Below, piece by piece: positions 11,544-18,437 of a stretch of 64,000 nucleotides of DNA. Positions within the stretch are counted from its first letter, which is position 1, and each line of letters starts with the position of its first letter. This DNA is from a bacterium (GTDB lineage: Bacteria > Pseudomonadota > Gammaproteobacteria > Burkholderiales > Thiobacillaceae): assembly GCA_009772925.1 (NCBI GenBank), contig WOUQ01000005.1, positions 280,024 to 344,023 on the forward strand, in the 5' to 3' direction. Both the position numbers and the translations under genes were made by a program. Under the pieces are notes generated by a model that saw only the letters and a list, made by a program, of their open reading frames with translations, searched no databases and was not told the DNA's origin.

Positions 11544-12197
11544 ATGGCACGCAGGGAATCCCGCGCCGCGCGGCATGAAGCCGCGCCGGCCCGCAAAGGC
11601 AGGAGCGGTCTGTTCACCGGCCTGCTGGTCGGCCTGGTCATCGGTCTGGTGGTGGCGGCCGCGCTGGCCTGGTATTTCAGCTTCGGCACTCAAGGCTTGC
11701 AACCCGCCGCGGAGAGCGCGCCGGACGTCGGCGCGCCGCCGCCGGCGGCCACTCCGGCCAAGCCGCCGGAGCCACCGTCGGCCAGGGTGGAATCGGAGGG
11801 AGAAACGAAGGTCGCGGAAAAGGCGGCACAGCGCAAACCTCCCGGCACCCCTGCGCCGCCCACCGGCAGCGCCCCCAAACCACGCATCGACTACACCTTC
11901 TACGGCATCCTGCCGGGCGACAAACCGGCGAAGCCGGTGGAGCCTCCCAAGCCCACGGAAACCTGGTGGCTGCAGATCGCCGCGCTGAAGAACCCGGCCG
12001 ATGCCGACAAGCTCAAGGCGCGCCTGGCCCTGCTGGGGCTGCCGGTGTCCACCCAGAAGATCGACAGCGCGGGGCAAACCCTCTATCGGGTGCGCGTCGG
12101 TCCCTACAAGCGCGAGGATGACGCCTTCGGCGACCTGGATGTCCTCGCCGAGAACAATTTCGAGCCCAGACTGTTCAAAGAACCCGTGAAACCCTAA
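11544..12197 (+). CDS. SPOR domain-containing membrane protein (FtsN-like)
   Basis: The 217-residue protein has a short basic cytoplasmic head, one membrane helix (about residues 29-51, LFTGLLVGLVIGLVVAAALA), a long proline/alanine-rich periplasmic linker, and a C-terminal SPOR domain (about residues 140-217, starting TWWLQIAALKNPADADKLKA). SPOR domains bind denuded septal glycan, so a cell-division role like FtsN is likely. The order argS, SPOR gene, dsbA is common in betaproteobacteria. The ftsN symbol is withheld because sequence outside the SPOR domain is low-complexity. Confidence 0.85.
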   Translation: MARRESRAARHEAAPARKGRSGLFTGLLVGLVIGLVVAAALAWYFSFGTQGLQPAAESAPDVGAPPPAATPAKPPEPPSARVESEGETKVAEKAAQRKPPGTPAPPTGSAPKPRIDYTFYGILPGDKPAKPVEPPKPTETWWLQIAALKNPADADKLKARLALLGLPVSTQKIDSAGQTLYRVRVGPYKREDDAFGDLDVLAENNFEPRLFKEPVKP

Positions 12198-12211
12198 ACG
12201 TGGGAGATCCT

Positions 12212-12847
12212 ATGAAAAACCTGCTCGCCCTTTTCGCCTTCGCCGCCGCCTTCGCCCTGCCCGCGCTAGCTCCGGCCGCGGAGCCTGGCAAGGATTACCT
12301 GGTCATCAGCCCGACCGTGCCGGTCGATGTGAAGAAGGGACAGGTGGAGGTTCTGGAGTTCTTCTGGTACCGCTGCCCGCACTGCTTCGACCTGGAGACC
12401 GAGGTCAAGGCCTGGGCCGCCAAGTTGCCCAAGGGCGTGGTGTTCACGCAAGTACCGGGCATCCTCAACCCCAACTGGGCCACCCTCGCTCGCGCCTACT
12501 ACGCCCTGGAGGCGGTAGGCATGCTCGACAGGATGCACCAGGAAGTGTTCGACGCCATCCATGTGCACGGCCAGGATCTCAATTCGCCGCAACGCTTCCT
12601 GGACTGGGCGGCTGGCAAGGGTGTGAACCGCAAACAACTCGCCGACGCCTTCGACAGCTTCGCGGTGAACGCCAAGGTCATGCGCGCCCAGCAACTGACC
12701 AACGCCTACCGCCTCAACGGCGTGCCCGCCTTCGCCGTGAATGGCAAGTTCGTCACCTCGGCCGCGCTCGCCGGCGGCAACGCCTCGCTGTTCAAGACCC
12801 TGGACGAACTCATCGCGCGCGAACTCCGCCGCAGCGGGGGCAAATAA
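12212..12847 (+). CDS. dsbA: Periplasmic thiol:disulfide interchange protein DsbA
   Basis: DsbA introduces disulfide bonds into exported proteins. The 211-residue protein starts with a clear signal peptide (MKNLLALFAFAAAFALPALA) and a thioredoxin fold whose active site is CPHC in EFFWYRCPHCFDLE. The cis-proline region is NGVPAFAVNGKFV. GGGAG precedes the ATG at 12212; an in-frame GTG at 12200 would spoil the signal peptide, so it was not used. It is the last gene of the argS-SPOR-dsbA run and ends five bases before tRNA-Leu. Confidence 0.93.
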   Translation: MKNLLALFAFAAAFALPALAPAAEPGKDYLVISPTVPVDVKKGQVEVLEFFWYRCPHCFDLETEVKAWAAKLPKGVVFTQVPGILNPNWATLARAYYALEAVGMLDRMHQEVFDAIHVHGQDLNSPQRFLDWAAGKGVNRKQLADAFDSFAVNAKVMRAQQLTNAYRLNGVPAFAVNGKFVTSAALAGGNASLFKTLDELIARELRRSGGK

Positions 12848-12852
12848 CCGTC

Positions 12853-12938
12853 GCCCGGATGGTGAAATCGGTAGACACAAGGGACTTAAAATCCCTCGGC
12901 CTATGGCCATGCGGGTTCGATTCCCGCTCCGGGCACCA
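12853..12938 (+). tRNA. tRNA-Leu (anticodon UAA)
   Basis: An 86-nt class II tRNA with encoded CCA end. The acceptor stem GCCCGGA pairs with TCCGGGC. The anticodon stem AGGGA/TCCCT encloses loop CTTAAAA, giving anticodon TAA at 12887-12889. The T-loop is GTTCGATTC. Its 3' half is the integration site of the island that follows, and the gene stays intact. Confidence 0.97.
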
Positions 12939-12939
12939 G
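12883..12939 (+). repeat. Left attachment site (attL), 57-bp direct repeat
   Basis: It begins GACTTAAAATCCC in the anticodon arm and runs through the tRNA CCA end to the next base. The copy at 17054-17110 is identical over all 57 bases, and the flanks diverge immediately on both sides. Confidence 0.95.
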
Positions 12940-12986
12940 CATTCACGCGGCTTTCAGCCAACCCTCGACCTCGCCCGCCACTCAAG

Positions 12987-13005
12987 CTGTCAACCAACTG
13001 TCAAC
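12987..13005 (+). other. Paired CTGTCAAC repeats, candidate left integrase arm sites
   Basis: CTGTCAAC occurs at 12987-12994 and 12998-13005, 11 bp apart and in the same orientation. The first overlaps the stop codon of the integrase gene. A matching pair lies near the other end of the island at 16942-16959. Direct pairs one helical turn apart on both sides of the core are typical of tyrosine-integrase arm-type sites; the assignment is inference. Confidence 0.55.
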
Positions 13006-14009
13006 GCCGCCAGCGGATTCAACCGCCGCGCCTCAAGCAGATGATCCGGTGCCAGGTGCGCATACCGCATCGTCATGGTCAAAGACGAATGCCCAAGGAT
13101 CCTCTGCAACACCACGATATTCCCCCCGTTCATCATGAAGTGGCTCGCGAAGGTATGCCTCAGCACGTGCGTAAGCTGCCCTCTTGGTAACGCAACCCCC
13201 GACCTGGAGACCGCCGACCGGAACCTTTCCATGCAGGCCATGAAGAACCGGCTCGCCACCGCTGCGCCCTCCTCTCCATACCTTCCCCTCAGGTGAGCCC
13301 AAAGCTCCGCCTCTAACTCTTCCGAAATCGGCACCGACCGATTCTTCCCGCTCTTCGTCCCCGAGAAGTTCAGCATCCCCCCGCGCACCTGAGACGGCCG
13401 CAACGTCTCCGCCTCCGACCACCTAGCCCCAGTCGCCAGGCAAACCTTCGCCACCAGGTACGCATCCCCCGCCGACCCCAGCGCCTTCAACAAAATCCCG
13501 ATCTGCTCCAGGGACAGGAAGGACAACTCACGCTCCGACTCCTTGAACTGCCTCACCGAGGAAAGCGGATTCACCCCCTCCCACTCCCCCAATCTTCGCA
13601 GCTCATTGAACACCGCCCGCAGGTAAGCATGCTCCCGGTTCAGCGTCGCCGGCGCTACCCCGGAAGCAAGCCGCCTCGCCCGATACTCCGAGAACGCCGA
13701 CGCCTCGAACTCCCCCACAAGAGGATTCCCCAGGGCCGCACACAGATGAGCAAGCTTCGCCTTCGCAGCCTCACCATTCCGAAGGTGCACCCCATGCCCT
13801 GAATACCAGGCCTCCACCAGGTCAGACAGTCTCCGAGGATCCTTTCGAGCTGGAGCCCACTCCGGCACCTCCCGCACCTTGTTCCTAAGCCACGCCTCGA
13901 AGGCCAGGGCCTCCCCCTTGGTGGGCAAGGTCTTCCGGAAGCGTTTCCCACCCCGCCCACCAGGTTGAAGATCCACCAGCCAGCCGGCACTTGCTTTCTT
14001 GATGGCCAT
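12990..14009 (-). CDS. int: P2-type tyrosine integrase
   Basis: This site-specific recombinase most likely catalysed insertion of the island into tRNA-Leu. The 339-residue protein begins MAIKKASAGWLVDLQPGGRGGKR, like phage P2 integrase, and has an N-terminal arm-binding region, a central SAM-like core-binding region (about residues 60-150) and a C-terminal catalytic domain. The catalytic residues are visible: Arg in CLATGARWSEAETL, His-x-x-Arg in THVLRHTFASHFM, His in LGHSSLTMT and the nucleophile Tyr in MRYAHLAPDHL. It is full length and looks active. It reads toward the tRNA, and its stop codon lies within the candidate arm site. Confidence 0.95.
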   Translation of the reverse strand: MAIKKASAGWLVDLQPGGRGGKRFRKTLPTKGEALAFEAWLRNKVREVPEWAPARKDPRRLSDLVEAWYSGHGVHLRNGEAAKAKLAHLCAALGNPLVGEFEASAFSEYRARRLASGVAPATLNREHAYLRAVFNELRRLGEWEGVNPLSSVRQFKESERELSFLSLEQIGILLKALGSAGDAYLVAKVCLATGARWSEAETLRPSQVRGGMLNFSGTKSGKNRSVPISEELEAELWAHLRGRYGEEGAAVASRFFMACMERFRSAVSRSGVALPRGQLTHVLRHTFASHFMMNGGNIVVLQRILGHSSLTMTMRYAHLAPDHLLEARRLNPLAALTVG

Positions 14010-14043
14010 TCGTCTATCCTGAAACCGTAAACTTCATTTTTCC

Positions 14044-14098
14044 GCTCTCGCCTGCCTTATTTGCATGGCGAACAGCCCTAAAAGGCAGTTGCGAGAGC
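14044..14098. other. Long imperfect hairpin upstream of int
   Basis: GCTCTCGC (14044-14051) pairs with GCGAGAGC (14091-14098), and CTGCCTT (14052-14058) pairs with AAGGCAG (14082-14088), giving 15 bp with a two-base bulge and a 23-base loop. No T-run follows on either strand, so it does not look like an intrinsic terminator. It lies 35 bases upstream of the int start and could be a regulatory hairpin or binding site. The rest of 14010-14279 holds no gene. Confidence 0.5.
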
Positions 14099-14234
14099 AT
14101 TCTTCTTGGCCATATCTGGCCACTTCAAATCCCCCCCTAGCAAGACCACCCGGAAGGGTAATTTTTCATTCGCGGGCGTAGTAGCACCGCGTATCAGTCT
14201 CAATCTGTGGACTTCGACTGACATTTTCTATACG

Positions 14235-14250
14235 ATACATGCTAATGTAT
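14235..14250 (+). promoter_or_regulatory. Candidate operator of the toxin-antitoxin pair
   Basis: ATACAT (14235-14240) and ATGTAT (14245-14250) form a perfect inverted repeat around GCTA. It sits in an AT-rich patch containing the -10-like TATACGATACAT, 30 bases before the antitoxin start. Ribbon-helix-helix antitoxins usually bind such short palindromes at their own promoter. Confidence 0.45.
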
Positions 14251-14279
14251 ACATGTCAACAAGTGAAGGAGGGTATGTC

Positions 14280-14519
14280 ATGTCCAATGTCCTCAACATG
14301 CGCATTTCCGAAGACACCAAGGATCAGCTTGAGCGTTTATGCAAGCTCACGAAACGGACGAAATCCTCCCTTGGGGCGGAAGCGATCGAGGAGTACATCG
14401 ACAGGAAGCTATGGTTGTTGACCGCCCTGGAAGAGGGGATTGAAGACGCCAAGAATGGAAACCTCGTGAAGCACGAGACCATCCTTTCGGAGTGGGAGGG
14501 CAAGGCAGGTGCTGTTTAA
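14280..14519 (+). CDS. Ribbon-helix-helix antitoxin
   Basis: The 79-residue protein begins MSNVLNMRISEDTKDQLERL, the strand-helix pattern of a ribbon-helix-helix DNA-binding domain, followed by a helical tail that would wrap the toxin. AAGGAGGG ends six bases before the ATG, which fixes this start; the frame is open further upstream without a good site. Its stop codon lies inside the toxin gene (overlap of 11 bases), as in most type II modules. It probably autorepresses through the palindrome upstream. Codon use is less GC-rich than in the flanking core genes, in keeping with acquired DNA. Confidence 0.88.
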   Translation: MSNVLNMRISEDTKDQLERLCKLTKRTKSSLGAEAIEEYIDRKLWLLTALEEGIEDAKNGNLVKHETILSEWEGKAGAV

Positions 14520-14796
14520 CAAGCCCCTCTACTGGACGAAGAAAGCCCAGAAGGATCTCCGTAGGCTCGAGGAGTACATCGCCCAGGACAAGCCGGCGGC
14601 CGCTGCTAAAATGGTCCTTAAGATCGTCCAAGCAACAGAAGGCATTCGGGCGTTTCCCTTGAGCTATGAGGCCGTCGATGTTCAAAGGCCCCAATACAGG
14701 CAAATGGTGAAGAAGCCTTTCGTGGTGCTTTACGAAGTCACGGACCGGGAGATAGTGATTCTCCGGGTGGTCCATACATCGACGAGGTGGAAATGA
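14509..14796 (+). CDS. ParE/RelE-family toxin
   Basis: The 95-residue protein has the ParE/RelE fold pattern: YWTKKAQKDLRRLEEYIAQD at the N-terminus, a helix with repeated lysine and alanine, RQMVKKPFVVLYEV in the middle and IVILRVVHTSTRW at the C-terminus. ParE-type members act on DNA gyrase and RelE-type members cut mRNA on the ribosome; which applies here cannot be read safely, although the RVVHTSTRW end resembles ParE. It is coupled to the upstream antitoxin by overlap. It probably stabilises the island after integration. Confidence 0.88.
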   Translation: MLFNKPLYWTKKAQKDLRRLEEYIAQDKPAAAAKMVLKIVQATEGIRAFPLSYEAVDVQRPQYRQMVKKPFVVLYEVTDREIVILRVVHTSTRWK

Positions 14797-15056
14797 ACTT
14801 CAGCCCAGATCAGCGATTCTTTGCCCTGCTTGCCCTCAATGGCGGAAGAATCCAGACATGGAAGTGGCTAACCGAGCTCGAAGCTCTCAGGAAGGCACGG
14901 AGCTATTTTCCGGATCACATTCCGGAAACGGCGCGCCTGGTCCTGCGCCCAGTAGGACACCGCGGGATCCTCCAGGACGGCTTCGTTGAGTACCATCGAA
15001 GCGGTAATCGCTGGAAACGTGCCAACCAGCCCGCCCTTGACACCAAGGCCGCTTAA
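14793..15056 (+). CDS. Unknown protein coupled to the toxin gene
   Basis: The ATG at 14793 overlaps the toxin stop (ATGA at 14793-14796), so this 87-residue frame is probably translated from the toxin-antitoxin transcript. An in-frame GTG two codons upstream is possible. The protein (MNFSPDQRFFALLALNGG at the start) is soluble, aromatic-rich near residues 9-30 and basic toward the C-terminus (RSGNRWKRANQ). I recognise no domain. Its position suggests an accessory of the toxin module or an element-specific gene; neither is shown. Confidence 0.6.
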   Translation: MNFSPDQRFFALLALNGGRIQTWKWLTELEALRKARSYFPDHIPETARLVLRPVGHRGILQDGFVEYHRSGNRWKRANQPALDTKAA

Positions 15057-15060
15057 CCAA

Positions 15061-15078
15061 TGTTTCGCATGCGAAACA
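15061..15078. promoter_or_regulatory. 18-bp perfect palindrome before the 35-residue gene
   Basis: TGTTTCGCATGCGAAACA is fully self-complementary over 18 bases. The ribosome-binding site of the next small gene begins right at its edge. No T-run follows, so an operator or a translation-blocking hairpin is more likely than a terminator. Confidence 0.55.
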
Positions 15079-15089
15079 AGGAGACCGTC

Positions 15090-15197
15090 ATGAGTTATTC
15101 CCAGTACCTGTTCATCAAGTGCGTCATGTTCTTCCTCAACCCGCTCGCGCGTGTCGAGTACGACCGTCGCGAACGCATGACCTGGGTGACCGAATGA
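15090..15197 (+). CDS. Small 35-residue protein of the island
   Basis: A short frame, MSYSQYLFIKCVMFFLNPLA at its start, with AAGGAG at 15078-15083 placed correctly before the ATG. Residues 5-20 are hydrophobic and aromatic and may form a membrane-associated helix; the rest is charged (EYDRRERMTW). Only the good ribosome-binding site and the palindrome upstream support it as a gene. Small hydrophobic proteins of this size occur in phage-like satellites, but I recognise no family. The IS element inserted 22 bases downstream. Confidence 0.5.
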   Translation: MSYSQYLFIKCVMFFLNPLARVEYDRRERMTWVTE

Positions 15198-15219
15198 AGG
15201 ACGATCTTACAAGTTCAAC

Positions 15220-15248
15220 TGAACCGCCCCGGGTTTTGAGGAGGCTCC
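15220..15248 (+). repeat. Left terminal inverted repeat of the IS
   Basis: The first 17 bases (TGAACCGCCCCGGGTTT) match the right end perfectly. The match continues imperfectly to about 29 bases (GAGGAGGCTCC against GTGGAGGCCCG). Confidence 0.93.
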
Positions 15249-15269
15249 AACTCTTGAGAAGATGGAGCC

Positions 15270-15593
15270 ATGAGGAAATCAACGAAGTTCTCACCCGAAG
15301 TCCGCGAACGCGCTGTGCGCCTGGTGTTCGAGCACCGATCCGAGCATGAATCTGAATGGGCAGCGATGGTGTCGATTGCCGGCAAGATCGGTTGCACCGC
15401 ACAGACGCTGCATACCTGGGTCCGCCAGCATGAGCGTGACACCGGCCAGCGTGATGGCCTGACCACGGCCGAGCAGCAGCGCATCAAGGCGCTGGAACGC
15501 GAGGTGCGCGAGTTGCGTAAGGCCAACGAGATACTGAAGCTGGCGAGCGCGTTTTTCGCACAGGCGGAGCTCGACCGCCGACTCAAGTCGTGA
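15270..15593 (+). CDS. IS3-family transposase OrfA
   Basis: The 107-residue protein is the DNA-binding half of an IS3 transposase. It has an N-terminal helix-turn-helix ([20 protein letters not shown] and the following [19 protein letters not shown]) and a leucine-zipper-like coiled coil ([21 protein letters not shown]). Its stop overlaps the GTG of orfB, which is in the -1 frame, so the full transposase should arise by programmed -1 frameshifting. A run of five T at 15551-15555 is a possible slip site, which is inference. Confidence 0.95.
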   Translation: MRKSTKFSPEVRERAVRLVFEHRSEHESEWAAMVSIAGKIGCTAQTLHTWVRQHERDTGQRDGLTTAEQQRIKALEREVRELRKANEILKLASAFFAQAELDRRLKS

Positions 15594-16492
15594 GGGCGTT
15601 TGTTGACCAGCATCGCGATGCCCACGGGGTCGAGCCGATCTGCAAGGCGTTGCAGATTGCCCCGTCCGGCTACTGGCGCCATGCGGCCCAGCAACGCACG
15701 CCGGCATTGCGCAGCGCACGCGCTCAGCGCGACGAGGTGCTCGCGCAGGAGATCGAACGCGTCTGGCAGGCCAACCTGCAGGTCTATGGCGCCGACAAGG
15801 TGTGGCGCCAACTTCAGCGTGAGGGCCATGCCGTGGCCCGCTGCACGGTCGAGCGGTTGATGCGTCAGCAGGGGCTGCGCGGGGTGATCCGGGGCAAGGT
15901 GGTTCGCACGACGGTGAGCGATGCCAAGGCAGCCTGCCCGCTGGACCGCGTCAACCGTCAGTTCCAGGCCGAGCGCCCCAACCAGCTGTGGGTCTCGGAT
16001 TTCACCTATGTCTCGACCTGGCAGGGCTGGCTGTACGTGGCCTTCGTCATCGATGTCTTCGCCCGGCGCATTGTCGGCTGGCGGGTGAGTAGTTCCATGC
16101 ATACTGACTTCGTGCTCGACGCCTTGGAGCAGGCGCTATATGCCCGGCAGCCGGAACGGGACGAACTGATCCACCACAGCGATCGAGGCTCACAGTATGT
16201 CTCGATTCGCTACACCGAGCGCCTGGCCGAGGCGGGCATCGAGCCTTCGGTGGGCAGCAAGGGCGACAGCTATGACAACGCCTTGGCCGAGACCATCAAT
16301 GGCCTGTACAAGGCCGAGCTGATCCACCGTCGCGCACCCTGGAAGACCAAGGAGGCGGTGGAACTGGCCACCTTGGAATGGGTGGCCTGGTTCAACCACC
16401 ACCGCCTGCTGGAATCTATCGGCTATATCCCACCCGCCGAAGCTGAAGCCAATTACTATCGCCAACTTACCGAGCAGGCCATGTCGGTCTGA
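15590..16492 (+). CDS. IS3-family transposase OrfB (DDE catalytic part)
   Basis: The 300-residue frame carries the rve integrase core. The DDE triad is visible as Asp in LWVSDFTYV, Asp in [11 protein letters not shown] and Glu in [14 protein letters not shown]. The N-terminal HTH_21-like segment includes [20 protein letters not shown]. It probably functions as the OrfAB fusion made by frameshifting from orfA. No internal stop or truncation is seen. Confidence 0.95.
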   Translation: MRAFVDQHRDAHGVEPICKALQIAPSGYWRHAAQQRTPALRSARAQRDEVLAQEIERVWQANLQVYGADKVWRQLQREGHAVARCTVERLMRQQGLRGVIRGKVVRTTVSDAKAACPLDRVNRQFQAERPNQLWVSDFTYVSTWQGWLYVAFVIDVFARRIVGWRVSSSMHTDFVLDALEQALYARQPERDELIHHSDRGSQYVSIRYTERLAEAGIEPSVGSKGDSYDNALAETINGLYKAELIHRRAPWKTKEAVELATLEWVAWFNHHRLLESIGYIPPAEAEANYYRQLTEQAMSV

Positions 16493-16502
16493 CTCAAACC
16501 AA

Positions 16503-16531
16503 CGGGCCTCCACGAAACCCGGGGCGGTTCA
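16503..16531 (-). repeat. Right terminal inverted repeat of the IS
   Basis: AAACCCGGGGCGGTTCA (16515-16531) is the exact inverted copy of the left end. A weaker match extends to 16503. Confidence 0.93.
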
Positions 16532-16706
16532 AACTGGTAGCATCCCTGGCGGCCGGAGGCCGTAACGCGCGAGGCACGAGCGCGGCTAGGCCCCGGGCCG
16601 GCCAGGAGACCAACATAGACCACGACGTCTATGCAGGCCTCGCCCTTAGGATCATCCCTTGGAAAACCAACCCGCAACCGTCGCTCACCGGTGGCGTCGA
16701 ACGAGC

Positions 16707-16728
16707 CGGACGCCGGCGCCGGCGTCCG
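16707..16728. repeat. 22-bp perfect palindrome
   Basis: CGGACGCCGGC (16707-16717) is followed directly by its exact complement GCCGGCGTCCG (16718-16728) with no loop. It could extrude as a cruciform or bind a dimeric protein. Confidence 0.6.
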
Positions 16729-16941
16729 TGTCGAGGGGACCACTTGTCTCTCACCACAGTTGCGTCTTAACCAGTCGCTAGCCGTGCGAATGCACGGGCT
16801 CAGCATACGACCGCAAGCGGAGCGCGCAACCTGGTGCGCAGCTCCAGGTGAAGGCGAAAGGGATCAGAAGGGGCCGAAGGCTCGCGAAGCGATGAGCGAA
16901 GCGAAACCCTGGCAGAGCCCGGCCCGAAGGGCTCGCCCCGC

Positions 16942-16959
16942 AGTCAACGGGGTGTCAAC
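16942..16959 (+). other. Paired GTCAAC repeats, candidate right integrase arm sites
   Basis: AGTCAAC (16942-16948) and TGTCAAC (16953-16959) are 11 bp apart in the same orientation. This reproduces the spacing and orientation of the left pair at 12987-13005. They lie 94 bases inside attR. Confidence 0.5.
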
Positions 16960-17053
16960 GGCGAAGGCAAATAATGACCATCCAATGACCGATGATCATG
17001 CATAACCCATTGTAAAGAAAGGCAATGACGCTCAACGGCAACGAAAGAATCCT

Positions 17054-17110
17054 GACTTAAAATCCCTCGGCCTATGGCCATGCGGGTTCGATTCCCGCTC
17101 CGGGCACCAG
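17054..17110 (+). repeat. Right attachment site (attR), tRNA-Leu 3' fragment
   Basis: An exact 57-base copy of 12883-12939, i.e. the anticodon-loop-to-CCA part of tRNA-Leu(UAA). It has no 5' half and so cannot be a functional tRNA. Confidence 0.95.
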
Positions 17111-17196
17111 TGATCGGACGGGGAAGCGCTCAGCGGACTGCCCCGGCCTCCCAGCGCAAACCGCGGGTGCCCGGCGAGCGCCTACGCACTCGCCTG

Positions 17197-18342
17197 TCAG
17201 CGGTAGATATCGCCCGTGGCGCGGGCAAACAGGCGGTTTCCGGTCAGCAGCAGGTTGCCGGCATAGTCCTCATAGCGCGTCGGGTCCACCCGCATCACGC
17301 CCTTCTGATTGGTGCGCACCGGTCCGGCGGCCAGGCCGACCAGGGCGAGGCCGGCGACCAGACCGCGGTTGCTGTCCACCTCGCCCAGGCTCAGTTGCCC
17401 ATAGCGACCGGCGAACACCACGTTTTCCTTCAGGTTGGCCAGGCCGCCCATCACCGCAGAGGAGATCGGCGCGGCGCGGCCGCGCACGGCGAGCAGGCTG
17501 ACGTTGGCGCGCAGGCTCATGCCGGCGCGGGCTTCCAGGTCGGTTTCATCGCGCACGCCGAACAGCCCCTTGTTGCGCGCGCTGGCGGTTTCCGCGAAAT
17601 CCACCACCAGCAGGGGGTTCAGCACCAGGGCCTTGTGGTCGAAGCCGAAATCACCGGCGCGGCGGCCGTTGCCCCAGCCGAAGGCGCCCTGGTCGCCCAA
17701 CGGTTCGGCCTGGTCGAACCACAGTTTCATGCCGGTGGGGGAAAGCACCACGTAGGTGCGCCCTTCGTGTTCCACCGTGTAGGGCTTGCCTCCCTCCTGT
17801 TTGGCGGCCTCGATCTCGACGAAGGAGGGATGCGCGGCAAAGGTCTCGTAGGGCAACAGGTCGACGCCGTTGGCCTTCAGCCTGGCCAGGAAATCCTGAT
17901 AGGCCCGGTCGACCAGGGCCTGCATGCGCCGCAAGTCCATGCCTTCGAGGGTGATGTCGATGCGGGAATTGACGCCGGACTTGTGGATGCCGCCGGGCAG
18001 ATAGGACGCCCGCACGCTGTCTGAAACCGTGGCCTTGGTGGCCAGGGCGACACGGAATCCACCCACCACCACCTTCTTCATGCCGGCGAGATCGGCACGC
18101 GGCCAGATCCGCTTGTCCAGGAAAGTGGCGGCATCCAGGTCGACGACGGCGGGCGCGGGATCCAGGGCGCGGACATCCTGGGCGGGTACCGGCGCGGTCG
18201 CGGCTTCGGCGGGCGGCTTCGCCTCCTCGGCCTTGTCGCCGCCCAGCAGGCCCTTCACGGAACCCCAGAGATCCAGGGCGTGGGCCGGGACGGCCAAGAT
18301 GATGAGGCTGCACAGCAGCCAGGGGCGCAAAGACATGCGCAT
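17197..18342 (-). CDS. Exported protein of unknown function
   Basis: The 381-residue protein starts with a signal peptide (MRMSLRPWLLCSLIILAVPA, cleavage after the AHA at about residue 22). A short acidic/proline-rich linker and a large soluble domain follow, with segments such as SYLPGGIHKSGVNSRIDITL and PLLVVDFAETASARNKGLFG. I recognise no named family. AGGAGAGG precedes the ATG at 18342. It is the first gene outside attR and probably belongs to the chromosome. Translation of the small membrane protein upstream on the same strand may be linked. Confidence 0.7.
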   Translation of the reverse strand: MRMSLRPWLLCSLIILAVPAHALDLWGSVKGLLGGDKAEEAKPPAEAATAPVPAQDVRALDPAPAVVDLDAATFLDKRIWPRADLAGMKKVVVGGFRVALATKATVSDSVRASYLPGGIHKSGVNSRIDITLEGMDLRRMQALVDRAYQDFLARLKANGVDLLPYETFAAHPSFVEIEAAKQEGGKPYTVEHEGRTYVVLSPTGMKLWFDQAEPLGDQGAFGWGNGRRAGDFGFDHKALVLNPLLVVDFAETASARNKGLFGVRDETDLEARAGMSLRANVSLLAVRGRAAPISSAVMGGLANLKENVVFAGRYGQLSLGEVDSNRGLVAGLALVGLAAGPVRTNQKGVMRVDPTRYEDYAGNLLLTGNRLFARATGDIYR

Positions 18343-18437
18343 GTTTCCTCTCCTCGCAAGAAGCACTTGAAAATTTGGCACGGCGTGCCAGCCGGGGGCC
18401 AAGTTTACATGCACCGGCGCAAGCGCCGCAGTCGTGT

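Larger units (their letters stand above)
15220..16531 (+). mobile_element. IS3-family insertion sequence (IS51-like group)
   Basis: A complete 1312-bp element with terminal inverted repeats, two overlapping frames (orfA and orfB) and a 3-bp target duplication AAC (15217-15219 and 16532-16534). The terminal sequence TGAACCGCCCCGGG and the transposase type point to the IS51-like group of IS3. The intact frames and clean target duplication suggest a fairly recent insertion into the island. Confidence 0.95.
16532..17053. other. Palindrome-rich non-coding end of the island
   Basis: About 520 bases with no convincing gene. It contains a string of inverted repeats: GGCCGGAGGCC near 16550, ATAGAC-N6-GTCTAT (16615-16632), a 22-bp perfect palindrome (16707-16728) and GAGCCC-N8-GGGCTC (16915-16934). 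Paired GTCAAC repeats follow, and an AT-richer stretch runs up to attR. Such clustering suits an element-specific function such as an origin, a structured RNA or integrase accessory sites. One frame, 16631-17005, is open but has no domain and no start signal. Confidence 0.5.
12883..17110. mobile_element. 4.2-kb integrated island in tRNA-Leu
   Basis: The segment is bounded by a 57-bp perfect direct repeat of the tRNA-Leu 3' part (12883-12939 and 17054-17110). It carries a tyrosine integrase beside the intact tRNA, a toxin-antitoxin pair, small unknown genes, an IS3-family element and a structured non-coding end. One unit length (left repeat to right repeat) is 4171 bp. There are no capsid, replication or conjugation genes, so it is a satellite-sized or decayed element. 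Confidence 0.92.

Noticed and set aside
16631..17005. 124-codon open frame in the island's non-coding end
   Set aside because: It crosses several palindromes, has low-complexity composition and lacks a ribosome-binding site and any known domain. Kept only as part of the non-coding description.
16532..17053. Retron or group II intron
   Set aside because: There is no reverse transcriptase gene in the island, and the characteristic RNA domains were not recognised.
17054..17110. Second tRNA-Leu gene
   Set aside because: Only the 3' part is present; it is the right attachment site.
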